Assembly (NCBI RefSeq): GCF_009208775.1
Contig: NZ_WFLM01000005.1
Span: 420,059 to 484,058 of the forward strand
Origin: Silvanigrella paludirubra
GTDB lineage: Bacteria > Bdellovibrionota_B > Oligoflexia > Silvanigrellales > Silvanigrellaceae
Direction of reading: 5' to 3'
Length of the DNA: 64,000 nt
Shown: positions 1 to 8,389 of the stretch, in pieces
How the letters are laid out: every line of letters starts with the position of its first letter
Position numbering within the stretch: position 1 is the stretch's first letter
The notes under the pieces: model-generated
The model's input: only the letters and a program-made list of their open reading frames with translations
Told to the model about the DNA's origin: nothing
Databases searched by the model: none
Program-made: the position numbers and the translations under genes

Positions 1-1
1 T

Positions 2-82
2 AGACAAAAACCTGCGCGGCAAAACGCACAAAAAATAAAAGAACTAAAAGAGAGAAAATCGCAACTCGAAAGATTAATTTAA
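2..82 (+). CDS. C-terminal tail of an unidentified protein (5' part outside window)
   Basis: A reading frame open from the left edge runs 26 codons to a TAA at 80-82. The peptide is short and strongly charged (rich in K, R, E, Q), as expected of a helical C-terminus. It converges on trxB and is followed by an AT-rich inverted repeat. Too little is present to name a family, and it could be a chance open frame; the sequence left of the window would decide. Confidence 0.35.
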   Translation, partial: RQKPARQNAQKIKELKERKSQLERLI

Positions 83-113
83 AATTAATCTCACCAAAAA
101 CTTATTCTCTCTT
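48..113. terminator. Candidate bidirectional terminator between convergent genes
   Basis: An inner near-perfect inverted repeat (71-80 against 82-91) is flanked by an outer pair, AAGAGAGAA at 48-56 and TTCTCTCTT at 105-113. It sits between the converging tail gene and trxB. The stem is almost wholly A/T, so strength is uncertain. Confidence 0.35.
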
Positions 114-132
114 ATTAAAATTAAATTAAAAA

Positions 133-1056
133 TTAATGTTCCATACCTTCAATAAATTTTTCTGCCTGAAGTGCCGCTTGGCAACCCCTACCGGCCGCTG
201 TAATTGCCTGGCGATACAATTTATCTTCAACATCACCGGCAGCAAATAATCCAGGTATATTTGTATGTGTTCCATTTTGAGTTAAAATGTAACCTTTTTC
301 ATCCATATTAACTAGACCTTTAACAAAATCTGTATTTGGGTGATGACCTATTGCCATAAATAATCCATCTACCATAATTTCATTTGTTTTTCCGGATTTA
401 TCTTTCGTTACAATACCTGTGAGGCCTTTATCATTTGCAAGAGTATCAATAACATCTGTACTATAAATAATTTTTATTTTTGGATTTGCAATTACTCGTT
501 CTTGCATAGCTTTACTTGCACGAAATTTATCACTTCTATGAATTAAAATCACTTCACTTGCTAATTTAGATAAATACATTGCTTCTTCCATAGCACTATC
601 ACCACCACCTACAACAGCGACTTTTTTGTTACGATAAAAAAATCCATCACAAACAGCGCATGTAGAAAGTCCATAACCCATTAATTTATCTTTACTGGGA
701 AGAGGTAAAGTAATTGCAGACGCTCCTGTTGCAACAATAACAACTTTGGCTTCAATATCTTCTTCGTAATCACGTTTTATTAAAAATGTTCCTTTATTTG
801 TTACCTCTACTTTAGTAACAGAACCTGTTAACATACGCGCTCCTACTTTTTCAGCTTGCTCACGCATGTCATTCATTAATTTGTTACCGTCTATTCCATC
901 TACAAACCCAGGCCAATTTTCTATTATACTTGTCGTTGTTAATTGCCCACCTGGCTGCATACCGCTTATGACTACAGGAGAGAGAGCAGCGCGTGCTGTA
1001 TAAATTGCAGAAGTAAGACCAGAAGGACCAGAACCAATTATTACAACTTTTTCCAT
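133..1056 (-). CDS. trxB: Thioredoxin-disulfide reductase
   Basis: Cytoplasmic FAD flavoprotein that passes electrons from NADPH to thioredoxin. The N-terminus carries the FAD dinucleotide motif GSGPSG, the middle has the redox pair in CAVCDG and the NADPH motif GGGDSA, and a second FAD motif near the end reads GLFAAGDV. An ATG four codons further upstream (1068) exists, but the ATG at 1056 is preferred because GGAG lies six bases before it and the protein then begins MEKVVIIGSG as in the family. At 307 residues it has the usual bacterial TrxB length. It stands alone, with a long gene-free stretch upstream that should hold its promoter. Confidence 0.95.
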   Translation of the reverse strand: MEKVVIIGSGPSGLTSAIYTARAALSPVVISGMQPGGQLTTTSIIENWPGFVDGIDGNKLMNDMREQAEKVGARMLTGSVTKVEVTNKGTFLIKRDYEEDIEAKVVIVATGASAITLPLPSKDKLMGYGLSTCAVCDGFFYRNKKVAVVGGGDSAMEEAMYLSKLASEVILIHRSDKFRASKAMQERVIANPKIKIIYSTDVIDTLANDKGLTGIVTKDKSGKTNEIMVDGLFMAIGHHPNTDFVKGLVNMDEKGYILTQNGTHTNIPGLFAAGDVEDKLYRQAITAAGRGCQAALQAEKFIEGMEH

Positions 1057-1542
1057 GTATATCTCCAATGTTTTAAAACTTGATTCAAAAATCTAAATCA
1101 GAAATAACTTAGACTTCGTCTAAGATATGTCAAGAGGGGTAATTGAATTATGAAACAGAAATTTGCTCTATAAAATTTTATTTCTAATAATGTCATATGT
1201 TTAAAACAACTCACAAAATCAAGTTAAAGTTATTTTGCCCTGTCCTTCTTATCATCTCAAATATAGATCCGTATACAGCTGTTTCAATAAATAAACGATA
1301 TTTTATGCAATAACCATAACCCAAATTAAAAAATTCATTAAATAAAAAATTTAATATTTAAAATAGAATAGAAAATTTCATTTTTTGAATAAAATTAAAT
1401 TTTATTCAATTTGCATTATTTGACAATAAATAAAATTGAAGTATGTTTCTTAACTGTAGTTTCTAAAAAATGAACTACTAAAATAACTTAATATATCTAT
1501 ATAAAATAGCTTATTAAATTAATATTCTGTAGCGAGAAAATT
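1057..1542. other. Intergenic region between divergent trxB and the VanX-like gene
   Basis: A 486-base AT-rich divergent spacer with no convincing reading frame. It must carry promoters for both flanking genes; one candidate for the rightward gene is listed separately. No riboswitch-like fold was recognised. Confidence 0.6.
1420..1447 (+). promoter_or_regulatory. Candidate sigma-70 promoter for the VanX-like gene
   Basis: A perfect -35 hexamer TTGACA (1420-1425) is followed after 16 bases by TATGTT (1442-1447), four of six matches to TATAAT. The start codon lies about 95 bases downstream. AT-rich DNA makes chance matches common. Confidence 0.35.
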
Positions 1543-2271
1543 ATGATTAAAAAATTCTCAGAAACACCAATATTTTTTGAATATAAAATTCCCAGTGAAA
1601 ATGATATTAATTGGCTTAAAAATAACTCTAATGCCATTAATGTTGAACAAAATTTTAGAATAAAATCTCTTCATACATATAAAAATATGAAAATAAATGG
1701 AACTCAAGATATTATACTTGCACGTCAAGCAGTTGTGTTAAAACTCAATGAAGCCCTCGAACTGTTACCTAATGAATATACTTTTGCTGTTTTTGATGCT
1801 TTTAGAACAATAGAGACACAGTTTGCTTTATTTCGTTATATATATAATCAGCAAAAACAAATGAATCCTTCAAAAACTCATTCCGAACTTTATGACATTA
1901 CAAGAGAGTTTGTTATTCATCCTAATGAGACATCAAGATACGCCATTCCACCACATAACAGTGGAGGAGCTTTAGATTTAACGCTAAAGCATGAAGATAG
2001 TTTTTTAGATATGGGTACTGATTTTGATGCCGTCACTCCTGCTTCTTATACTAATTTTTTTGAACAGGAATTTAATGAAAATTTTGGAATATCAAAAGAA
2101 AGATGGCTTTTAATAAGAAAAAATCGAAGAATTCTTTTTAATTCTATGAAATATGTTGGTTTTACAAACTTTCAAGTAGAATGGTGGCACTTTGATTTAG
2201 GAGATTGCATGTGGGCTAAAGAACTTGAGCAAAATTGGTATTTCCATTCAATGGAAAAAAGTTTAAAATAA
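1543..2271 (+). CDS. D-alanyl-D-alanine dipeptidase, VanX/DdpX (M15D) type
   Basis: Zinc dipeptidase family that splits D-Ala-D-Ala. Visible metal-site signatures are H138 and D145 in PPHNSGGALD (the SxHxxGxAxD region) and EWWH with E213 and H216; R88 in FDAFR matches the substrate-binding arginine region of VanX. The 242-residue length is slightly above VanX (about 200). No secretion signal is seen, so cytoplasmic action is likely. No vanA/vanH-type ligase or dehydrogenase lies nearby, so a role in recycling cell-wall dipeptide (own or prey-derived) is more likely than vancomycin resistance; that is inference. Confidence 0.8.
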   Translation: MIKKFSETPIFFEYKIPSENDINWLKNNSNAINVEQNFRIKSLHTYKNMKINGTQDIILARQAVVLKLNEALELLPNEYTFAVFDAFRTIETQFALFRYIYNQQKQMNPSKTHSELYDITREFVIHPNETSRYAIPPHNSGGALDLTLKHEDSFLDMGTDFDAVTPASYTNFFEQEFNENFGISKERWLLIRKNRRILFNSMKYVGFTNFQVEWWHFDLGDCMWAKELEQNWYFHSMEKSLK

Positions 2272-2346
2272 CTTTTTTAATTTTGGAGTTTTGATTCAAT
2301 ATATTACGTCTTAATTTTAATCTTATTAATTATTTAGGAGAATTTT

Positions 2347-3126
2347 ATGTCGAATTCAGAAAATGATTTATTTTGGTTAACGGGTGCTTCTTCTGGAATT
2401 GGTTATGCGGTTGCTAAAGAATTAGCTCAAAAAAAAGCGCGACTTATTATTTCCTCTCGCAGCGCTGATAAAATGGATGCTAAAATAAATGAATTGAAAC
2501 AATTAGGAGCCAAATCTGTTGAAACGATTTCAATTGACATTTCTCTTGGAAACTCAAAAGAAAAAGTAGAAAGAACATTGAATGGCAGAAAGCTTAATGG
2601 TGTTTTAATTAATGGCAGCGGATATCCTGGAAAAAAATTATCAGATCATAATTATAATGATTTTATAGAAGGAAACAAAAATATTTTAGCAGGGCCAGCT
2701 CAATTTATTTTAGATATTCTTCCTTTTTGTGAAGAACAGAACTCAAGTATAGTTGCAATTACAAGCACCTCTGTTAAAGAACCTGTTGGACAACTTCATT
2801 TATCTGCTATTTACAGAACAGGCTTTGTCATTTTTCTCAAAAACTTGGCACATGAAATAGGTAACAGAGGAATACGAATAAATAATGTTGGCCCAGGAGC
2901 AACAGCTACAGAGCATATGGAAAATTTAGTTAAAATATCAGCAAAAGAAAATAATAAATCTATTGAAGATACAAAAAAAACATGGGAAAAAAGAGCTTCA
3001 CTTAACAGAATGGGTACTCCAGAAGAAGTTGCAAAGGTTATTACTTTTTTAATGTCTAAAGATGCTTCATTTGTAAATGGACAAACTATTTTAGTTGATG
3101 GTTGTTCTACACAATCTTATTTGTAA
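2347..3126 (+). CDS. Short-chain dehydrogenase/reductase family protein, atypical active site
   Basis: Rossmann-fold NAD(P) enzyme. The N-terminus has the cofactor motif TGASSGIG, NGSG takes the place of the usual NNAG, and a C-terminal GQTILVDG matches classical SDRs. The segment that should hold YxxxK reads IYRTGF, so the lysine of the catalytic tetrad is missing although a Tyr is present; a Ser-rich strand (TSTS) precedes it. A subgroup of bacterial SDRs annotated as 3-oxoacyl-ACP reductases has a similarly altered site. Substrate unknown. A Shine-Dalgarno-like TTAGGAG lies about nine bases before the ATG. It follows the VanX-like gene by 75 bases and may share its transcript. Confidence 0.8.
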   Translation: MSNSENDLFWLTGASSGIGYAVAKELAQKKARLIISSRSADKMDAKINELKQLGAKSVETISIDISLGNSKEKVERTLNGRKLNGVLINGSGYPGKKLSDHNYNDFIEGNKNILAGPAQFILDILPFCEEQNSSIVAITSTSVKEPVGQLHLSAIYRTGFVIFLKNLAHEIGNRGIRINNVGPGATATEHMENLVKISAKENNKSIEDTKKTWEKRASLNRMGTPEEVAKVITFLMSKDASFVNGQTILVDGCSTQSYL

Positions 3127-3204
3127 TAAAAAGTTAAATCTACATTCTAAAATGAGATTTTAAATTATTATTTTCTTATTTAATATTTTAAAAATAAATT
3201 AAAA

Positions 3205-3966
3205 TTATTTAATAAACTGATCTGCAGCTTTTAATAGTATCTCAGGATTTATATTGCATTCTGTTTCTATAAATTTTGAAACACCACCCTTTGATTGCAT
3301 TTCTAACATAAAATCTTTCATTCTGCCTATTTTTTGTTTTTCAAGTGCACTTGTTTTTTCGTAATCACATTCAATTGCATTGATCATTTCTGTATTTGAA
3401 AGTTTTTTTTGCTCCAACATAATCATAGACATCATTGCTGCAAATGCTCCCGTACGATCACGGCCTACGTCACAATGAAAAAGAAAACTATTTTTTTGAA
3501 TTAAATCTTGCATTGTTTCTTTAAAAAAAGTGCACATTGAAGATTTAAATTCAGGTCTTTTCCAATTATCTAATTTTTCAATATCACTAATTTCAAATTC
3601 TGTATTAGGATGAAAACCATACATTCTTGTTCCATCATTTTTTTCACAATAGTAAGAGTGAGGATCCCAAGGACTAAAATTTAATGAGTATATTTTTTTT
3701 GGATTTTGAATTTTATCGCAACTCCAACCAGAAAAATACTTGTTAGAACGAAACATAAGCCCTGTGTTAAAAACATCTCTATTAAGACATTTATTTAAGC
3801 TTTCCCCAACATCTCTAAAATTTAAACGATAATCAAATAATCCAATCCAAAGCTTGGGTTCATATTTACTTTTATCACGCTTATAAACATAGCCAATAAC
3901 AGACGCTATCGAGCCAAGAATAAAAAAGACCGCTAATAATATAATTATAATTTTCTTTTTTTTCAT
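3205..3966 (-). CDS. Membrane-anchored tyrosine/dual-specificity phosphatase-like protein
   Basis: An N-terminal lysine cluster and one hydrophobic helix (about residues 5-28) form a signal anchor, placing the rest outside the cytoplasmic membrane. The HCx5R phosphatase loop is intact in FHCDVGRDRTG (C165, R171), and an upstream NFRDVG motif fits the Y_phosphatase3 group, which includes secreted phosphatases of intracellular pathogens. Target unknown; phosphoinositide or phosphotyrosine are both possible in this family. It is convergent with the SDR gene. Confidence 0.75.
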   Translation of the reverse strand: MKKKKIIIILLAVFFILGSIASVIGYVYKRDKSKYEPKLWIGLFDYRLNFRDVGESLNKCLNRDVFNTGLMFRSNKYFSGWSCDKIQNPKKIYSLNFSPWDPHSYYCEKNDGTRMYGFHPNTEFEISDIEKLDNWKRPEFKSSMCTFFKETMQDLIQKNSFLFHCDVGRDRTGAFAAMMSMIMLEQKKLSNTEMINAIECDYEKTSALEKQKIGRMKDFMLEMQSKGGVSKFIETECNINPEILLKAADQFIK

Positions 3967-4110
3967 TCAAATTCTCATTTTAACTATTTGAAAATATCAT
4001 TAAAAAATCAAAGATACTATTTTAACGTAAAGGATTTTATTATTTCTTTCAAATAAATAAAAGCATAATTTTTTGTAGTAATTTCAGGGAAGTAATAGAA
4101 ATAAAAGGAA

Positions 4111-4197
4111 TGGTGCTCATGACCAGAATCGAACTGGTACACCCTTGCGAATACAGGATTTTAAGTCCTGTGCGTCTACCTATTCCGCCACATGAGC
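4111..4197 (-). tRNA. tRNA-Leu(TAA)
   Basis: Read on the minus strand, the acceptor stem GCTCATG pairs with CATGAGC, followed by A and an encoded CCA. The anticodon stem CAGGA/TCCTG encloses loop CTTAAAA with anticodon TAA. There is a long variable arm, a GGTTCGA-like T loop (AGTTCGATT) and the D-arm GGTAGAC, all typical of a class II leucine tRNA of 87 bases. Confidence 0.95.
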
Positions 4198-4326
4198 ACG
4201 AAAGATTACTTATAGCATTAGTTTGAAAATGACAAGGCTTCAAAGAGTATTTACGCAATTTTTTTTTCATGCTAGCGTCAAGGCGTCTATTTCGCTAACT
4301 TATTTGCTTATTCAATAGAGGAATAT

Positions 4327-5145
4327 ATGGAAAATACAGAAAAAAAACAGACAAGCTTTGCAGACGTTGCTGAAATTGTAAGCAATATTTATGCAAAAAA
4401 TCTATTAAATGGCAAAGTAGCACTCGTTACTGGTGGTTCTAGAGGAATTGGAAAAGCCATTGCTGTTGCTTTTGGAGCTTTAGGGGCAAAAGTTATCATA
4501 AATTATGCTGGAAATTCACAAGCTGCAGAACACACTGTAGCAGAAATATCTAAAAACGGAGGCATAGCTACTTGTGTAAAATTTGATGTTTCTGACTTTA
4601 ATCTAGTTCAAGATACAATTAAAGCACTTGAAAAAGAACACGGCGGCATAGATATTCTTGTAAATAATGCGGGTGTTTCCAGAGACAACTTATTTGTAAA
4701 ATTTAAAGAAGAAGAATGGGATTCTACATTAGATACCAATTTAAAGGGTGCGTTTAACTGCTCCCGTGCCGTTGCCATGGGAATGATGAGAAAACGTGCA
4801 GGAAAAATTATAAATATATCTTCTGTTGTTGGTTTAACTGGAAATGCGGGACAATCTGCATATGCTGCGAGTAAATCAGGAGTGATCGGCTTAACAAAAG
4901 CCTTAGCTTTAGAACTAGCAAGCAGAAACATTCAAATAAATGCGATTGCACCAGGTTATTTTACTACAGATATGACTGGAGCTCTCAGTGAAGAAGTTCT
5001 CAAAAAAATTATTGAAAAAATACCATCAGACAAGGTGGGCGATCCCGTAGAAATTGCCAAAGCCGCTGTATTTTTGGCAAGTACTTCATCTAGTTATATC
5101 ACAGGACAAACTCTTGCTGTTGATGGCGGCATGACTATGTATTAA
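4327..5145 (+). CDS. fabG: 3-oxoacyl-[acyl-carrier-protein] reductase (FabG-type SDR)
   Basis: NADPH-dependent reduction of 3-oxoacyl-ACP in fatty acid elongation. Motifs run in order: TGGSRGIG cofactor loop, NNAG, catalytic Ser in INISSV, YAASK (Tyr and Lys of the tetrad), NAIAPGY and ITGQTLAVDGG at the end. It is about 25 residues longer than standard FabG because of an N-terminal extension that has no recognised domain; the ATG follows AGAGG at good distance, so the extension is probably real. It is not within a fab cluster, so it may act on another substrate such as acetoacetyl-CoA. Confidence 0.85.
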   Translation: MENTEKKQTSFADVAEIVSNIYAKNLLNGKVALVTGGSRGIGKAIAVAFGALGAKVIINYAGNSQAAEHTVAEISKNGGIATCVKFDVSDFNLVQDTIKALEKEHGGIDILVNNAGVSRDNLFVKFKEEEWDSTLDTNLKGAFNCSRAVAMGMMRKRAGKIINISSVVGLTGNAGQSAYAASKSGVIGLTKALALELASRNIQINAIAPGYFTTDMTGALSEEVLKKIIEKIPSDKVGDPVEIAKAAVFLASTSSSYITGQTLAVDGGMTMY

Positions 5146-5168
5146 TGAGAATTTTTCTCATTAATACA
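5138..5168 (+). terminator. Hairpin terminator overlapping the end of the FabG-like gene
   Basis: A perfect 14-bp stem (5138-5151 with 5155-5168) with a TTT loop includes the stop codon of the upstream gene. A run of eight T lies about 10 bases further on. The stem is AT-rich but uninterrupted. Confidence 0.6.
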
Positions 5169-5462
5169 TTAAAATACTTTTTTTATAAATATCATATAAA
5201 TTTCTTATTTATCCACCTTCAAAACAAGAATAAAGTGTCAATTAAATAGACAATTTAAATTACTTATTAGAATAATATTCAATATTTTAAACAATTTAAT
5301 ACTCAATTAATGTAAATAATAAAGACATAATAAATAATTATTTTTTTATATTTAATTCTTAATTATTTCAAATAACGAATTTCAGGATGAAATTAAAAAA
5401 ATAGAAATAATATTTTACTATATCAATTAAATTTTCTTTTTTTATTCTGGAGATATTACTAA
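5169..5462. other. AT-rich intergenic stretch after the FabG-like gene
   Basis: Nearly 300 bases with many stops in all frames. It presumably contains the promoter of the next gene; I see no well-matched -35/-10 pair and no repeat or RNA fold. Confidence 0.5.
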
Positions 5463-6809
5463 ATGATACCAATATCAACTAACGTCACCTTAGGAAAGAG
5501 CTGCCTTAATTCTTTTAAATTTTTTCCGGGAAGTAGATTGCAAAATTTTTCGGATTTAAAGAAAATTAAAAGATTATTTAGTGGCTCAGCGGAAATAAAT
5601 TTTAATCATTTAATAAGCCGAAGAATTATTATAATTGGACATGGAAGAGAAATAGATAAAAATGTGACAGTAAATAAAAATTGGGCTATTGGATTTTTTG
5701 GTGAACCACACAAAATATTAGAACTAAACAATAAATATAGTGCACTCCCAGCTTGTATGTTTTCTGCAGTATTTGGAGTTGATTGGTATGCAAATAAATC
5801 ATGTTACACAAATGAAAAATATAGTGAAGTAATTAAACACATAGGTGCTGAACCCAATGAAGTAAAAAATAGTTTTACTGATGTAACTTTAAGCGGTGAC
5901 TATTCTCATCCTCAATGGCAATGGAACATACCTAGTTTTTTTAAAGATCCTAAAAAAAATCTAAATATTTTTTGGAGTAATCCAAAAAAATATATTGAAA
6001 GTCTTTTATATTTGCCTAAATCTGGCTCATGGATCAAACAGAGTACAGAAGGAGCTCTTTACAAACAAATTGATCAAATAACTGGAAGCTATGATGATCA
6101 TAGATCAACCTCTATATCTTCTGCTCAAAAAGGTTATTGGCTTTGGCAATATAATGAACCAAATCGAATAATTGCTGGTAGCTCTTCTGATTCTGACGAA
6201 ACAAGCGAACAAGAGTTTAATCAAATTCATGAAAGTTATTTTGATTCTGTTCAAGAAATTTTTAAAAAATATTTTGATTACGCTGCAGCTAATTTTTCTT
6301 ATAAAAATCCAGGTAAATCAAGAATTCAAAATTTCTTAAGATTTACTAAAAGTGATATTCTTCTTGTTCAAGGAAAATCAGAAATAACTTCTTCAAATAT
6401 TTTAGAATTTTTAAAAAAACAAAAAATAAATTACGAAGAAATTCTTTTTTTATGCTGTCGTGGAAATCAAAATAATCAAGATAAAACAGAAGTAACTAGT
6501 TTAAATGTTTTTGAAACAAGATTAAACAGAAATCATTTTAGCAATATTTCACAAAAAAATAAGCAGACAGTAAAAAACGATATTGAAAACATTTACGAAT
6601 GGTGGAAAAATATATCTTCATATTTACCTCAAATACCAGGACAAACATTTAATGGTTTTCAAAAAATAAATGATTTTTTTAATACAAAGTATAATGATAA
6701 TATACCACAAGAAATTTTAATGGAAGTATTTCATTTTTTGATGCTAAACTTTATAAAAAGTATGAACCATTTTTATGGCGAATACTATAAAAACTCTAGA
6801 TTATTGTAG
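5463..6809 (+). CDS. Hypothetical protein of 448 residues, possible secreted effector
   Basis: Not recognised with confidence. There is no Sec signal peptide and no membrane helix. Near residue 55 a hydrophobic strand leads into IIIIGHGRE, and near residue 330 another leads into ILFLCCRG. A hydrophobic-His-Gly box followed much later by a hydrophobic-Cys box recalls clan CD cysteine peptidases and the Stv-type putative adhesin/effector domain of Legionella, but the spacing is long and the rest is unfamiliar. It is rich in Asn, Lys, Trp and Tyr, stands alone with its own long upstream region, and has GGAG 12 bases before the ATG. Confidence 0.7.
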   Translation: MIPISTNVTLGKSCLNSFKFFPGSRLQNFSDLKKIKRLFSGSAEINFNHLISRRIIIIGHGREIDKNVTVNKNWAIGFFGEPHKILELNNKYSALPACMFSAVFGVDWYANKSCYTNEKYSEVIKHIGAEPNEVKNSFTDVTLSGDYSHPQWQWNIPSFFKDPKKNLNIFWSNPKKYIESLLYLPKSGSWIKQSTEGALYKQIDQITGSYDDHRSTSISSAQKGYWLWQYNEPNRIIAGSSSDSDETSEQEFNQIHESYFDSVQEIFKKYFDYAAANFSYKNPGKSRIQNFLRFTKSDILLVQGKSEITSSNILEFLKKQKINYEEILFLCCRGNQNNQDKTEVTSLNVFETRLNRNHFSNISQKNKQTVKNDIENIYEWWKNISSYLPQIPGQTFNGFQKINDFFNTKYNDNIPQEILMEVFHFLMLNFIKSMNHFYGEYYKNSRLL

Positions 6810-6980
6810 AGCAAAAAATTAATATTTAGTTTATCATTAATATTAAGTAAAATGAGATATTTCAGTAAACTTATAAGCATATATTTGATTTTTTTTGAAT
6901 AATAATTAGAAAAATCTCTAAATGTTTAGAAAATTGTTAAATTGCTATTTGATAATTAATAATCTAAAAAAATCAATAAT

Positions 6981-8384
6981 TTATTTTTTCTGTATAACAG
7001 CTACAAACATAGTATCTGCATTTTCCATTGGAGAACCCAGCATCTTGTGATTTATTATTGTAAAATCAGGATTATTTTTAATAAAACATTCAATAATATT
7101 TTCATTTTCTTCATATAACCAACTACATGTAGAATAAACCAAATGACCACCACTACGCACAGCTTCACTTGCTGTTTGTAAAATATTTAATTGAAGATCC
7201 ATAAGGCTTGAAATATTTTCTTTTGTAATACGATATTTGGAATCAGGATTTCTACGCCATGTTCCTGAAGAAGAACAAGGAGCGTCAACCAATACCCAGT
7301 CAAAACCGTTTTTATTTTCAACTTCTTTTTGAAATTGTGGCAAACCTTCCCCATTCCAAGGAAGACAACGAATATTAAAAAAACCACTTTTACGAGCCCG
7401 TTTTTTTACTTCTTCTAATTTATATTCTCGTATATCTGAGGCATATATAACACCTTTGTTTTTTAAAAAACTTGCAATTTGTTGTGTTTTTCCACCACCA
7501 CCAGCACAAGTATCCCAAACAAATTGTCCAAATTTTGCTTCTATATGCTCACCAATTTGCTGACTTGCAAGATCTTGTATTTCAAAAAGTCCTGCTCGAA
7601 AAGAATTTAATGCAAATATTCCTCCCTTACCTTCAATAACTTTTAGAGTAAATGAATTATGAACTTCTACTTGAAAGCCTTCTTTTATTAGCTCATTTAA
7701 TACATTTGTTTTAAATTTTTCATCATTTAATCGAAGCCACATGGGAGGACGACTCTCAAGAAGACTAAAAAAAGAATCTTGTTGATCTTTATTCCAGTTG
7801 GAAAGACTAAATCTTTTTTCAATTTGATCTATAAACCATAAAGGAACACTTTGCATAATCATTTGAGATATTAAAATATTATTATGATTTAATTGTTTTT
7901 CAATTTCAAGAAAAACCTTTTTTTCATTTAAAAATTCATTCTCATTAGTTTCAATAGAAATATTTTCTTGTAATTTTGCATTCGATGCCAAATAGCGAAG
8001 ACGGATCCATATAAAAAATCTTTCTTCATTCATTTTGCGGAATGCTTGCAATATATCTTCTACAGATAGGTATTTATTTTTAAAATATTGAATAAAATTT
8101 TGAAAATGAATTTCTTTTTTATTTTCTGAATTTATTTTATATTTTAAATTAAAAAAATCCTCGCAAAATAAAGCAAAATAACCGTAACGAATTCCAGCAA
8201 ATAAACATTCACTATACCAGCGTCTATCGCGACTTCCATATTTTGAATTTTTAGCAAACTCTTGAGCAAGCCATCTATCCATTTGAGGAAGAGTTTCTTG
8301 AGAAATAGCGGCACGCCATAATTTATTTAAGTGCAACCAACGGCCTTCGTAATTTTTAGTATTTATATTTTGCTTTTCAGACAT
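6981..8384 (-). CDS. RsmB/NOL1-type RNA 5-methylcytosine methyltransferase
   Basis: S-adenosylmethionine-dependent cytosine-5 methyltransferase acting on rRNA or tRNA. The SAM-binding segment DTCAGGGGKT is at 291-300, the motif IV cysteine in DAPCSSSG at C370, and the motif VI catalytic cysteine in YSTCS at C420. The first 230 residues are divergent and correspond loosely to the NusB-like N-terminal region of RsmB. Its start lies five bases after the der stop codon, so the two genes are almost certainly co-transcribed, both serving ribosome maturation. The exact target (16S C967 as in RsmB, or another) cannot be told from sequence alone. Confidence 0.85.
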   Translation of the reverse strand: MSEKQNINTKNYEGRWLHLNKLWRAAISQETLPQMDRWLAQEFAKNSKYGSRDRRWYSECLFAGIRYGYFALFCEDFFNLKYKINSENKKEIHFQNFIQYFKNKYLSVEDILQAFRKMNEERFFIWIRLRYLASNAKLQENISIETNENEFLNEKKVFLEIEKQLNHNNILISQMIMQSVPLWFIDQIEKRFSLSNWNKDQQDSFFSLLESRPPMWLRLNDEKFKTNVLNELIKEGFQVEVHNSFTLKVIEGKGGIFALNSFRAGLFEIQDLASQQIGEHIEAKFGQFVWDTCAGGGGKTQQIASFLKNKGVIYASDIREYKLEEVKKRARKSGFFNIRCLPWNGEGLPQFQKEVENKNGFDWVLVDAPCSSSGTWRRNPDSKYRITKENISSLMDLQLNILQTASEAVRSGGHLVYSTCSWLYEENENIIECFIKNNPDFTIINHKMLGSPMENADTMFVAVIQKK

Positions 8385-8389
8385 GAATT

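Noticed and set aside
4049..4270. Open frame of 73 codons across the tRNA-Leu gene
   Set aside because: It reads through a well-formed tRNA on the same strand; the peptide is a translation of the tRNA and its flanks.
4608..4931. Minus-strand frame of 107 codons inside the FabG-like gene
   Set aside because: Antisense shadow of a strongly conserved coding sequence; no motif or ribosome site.
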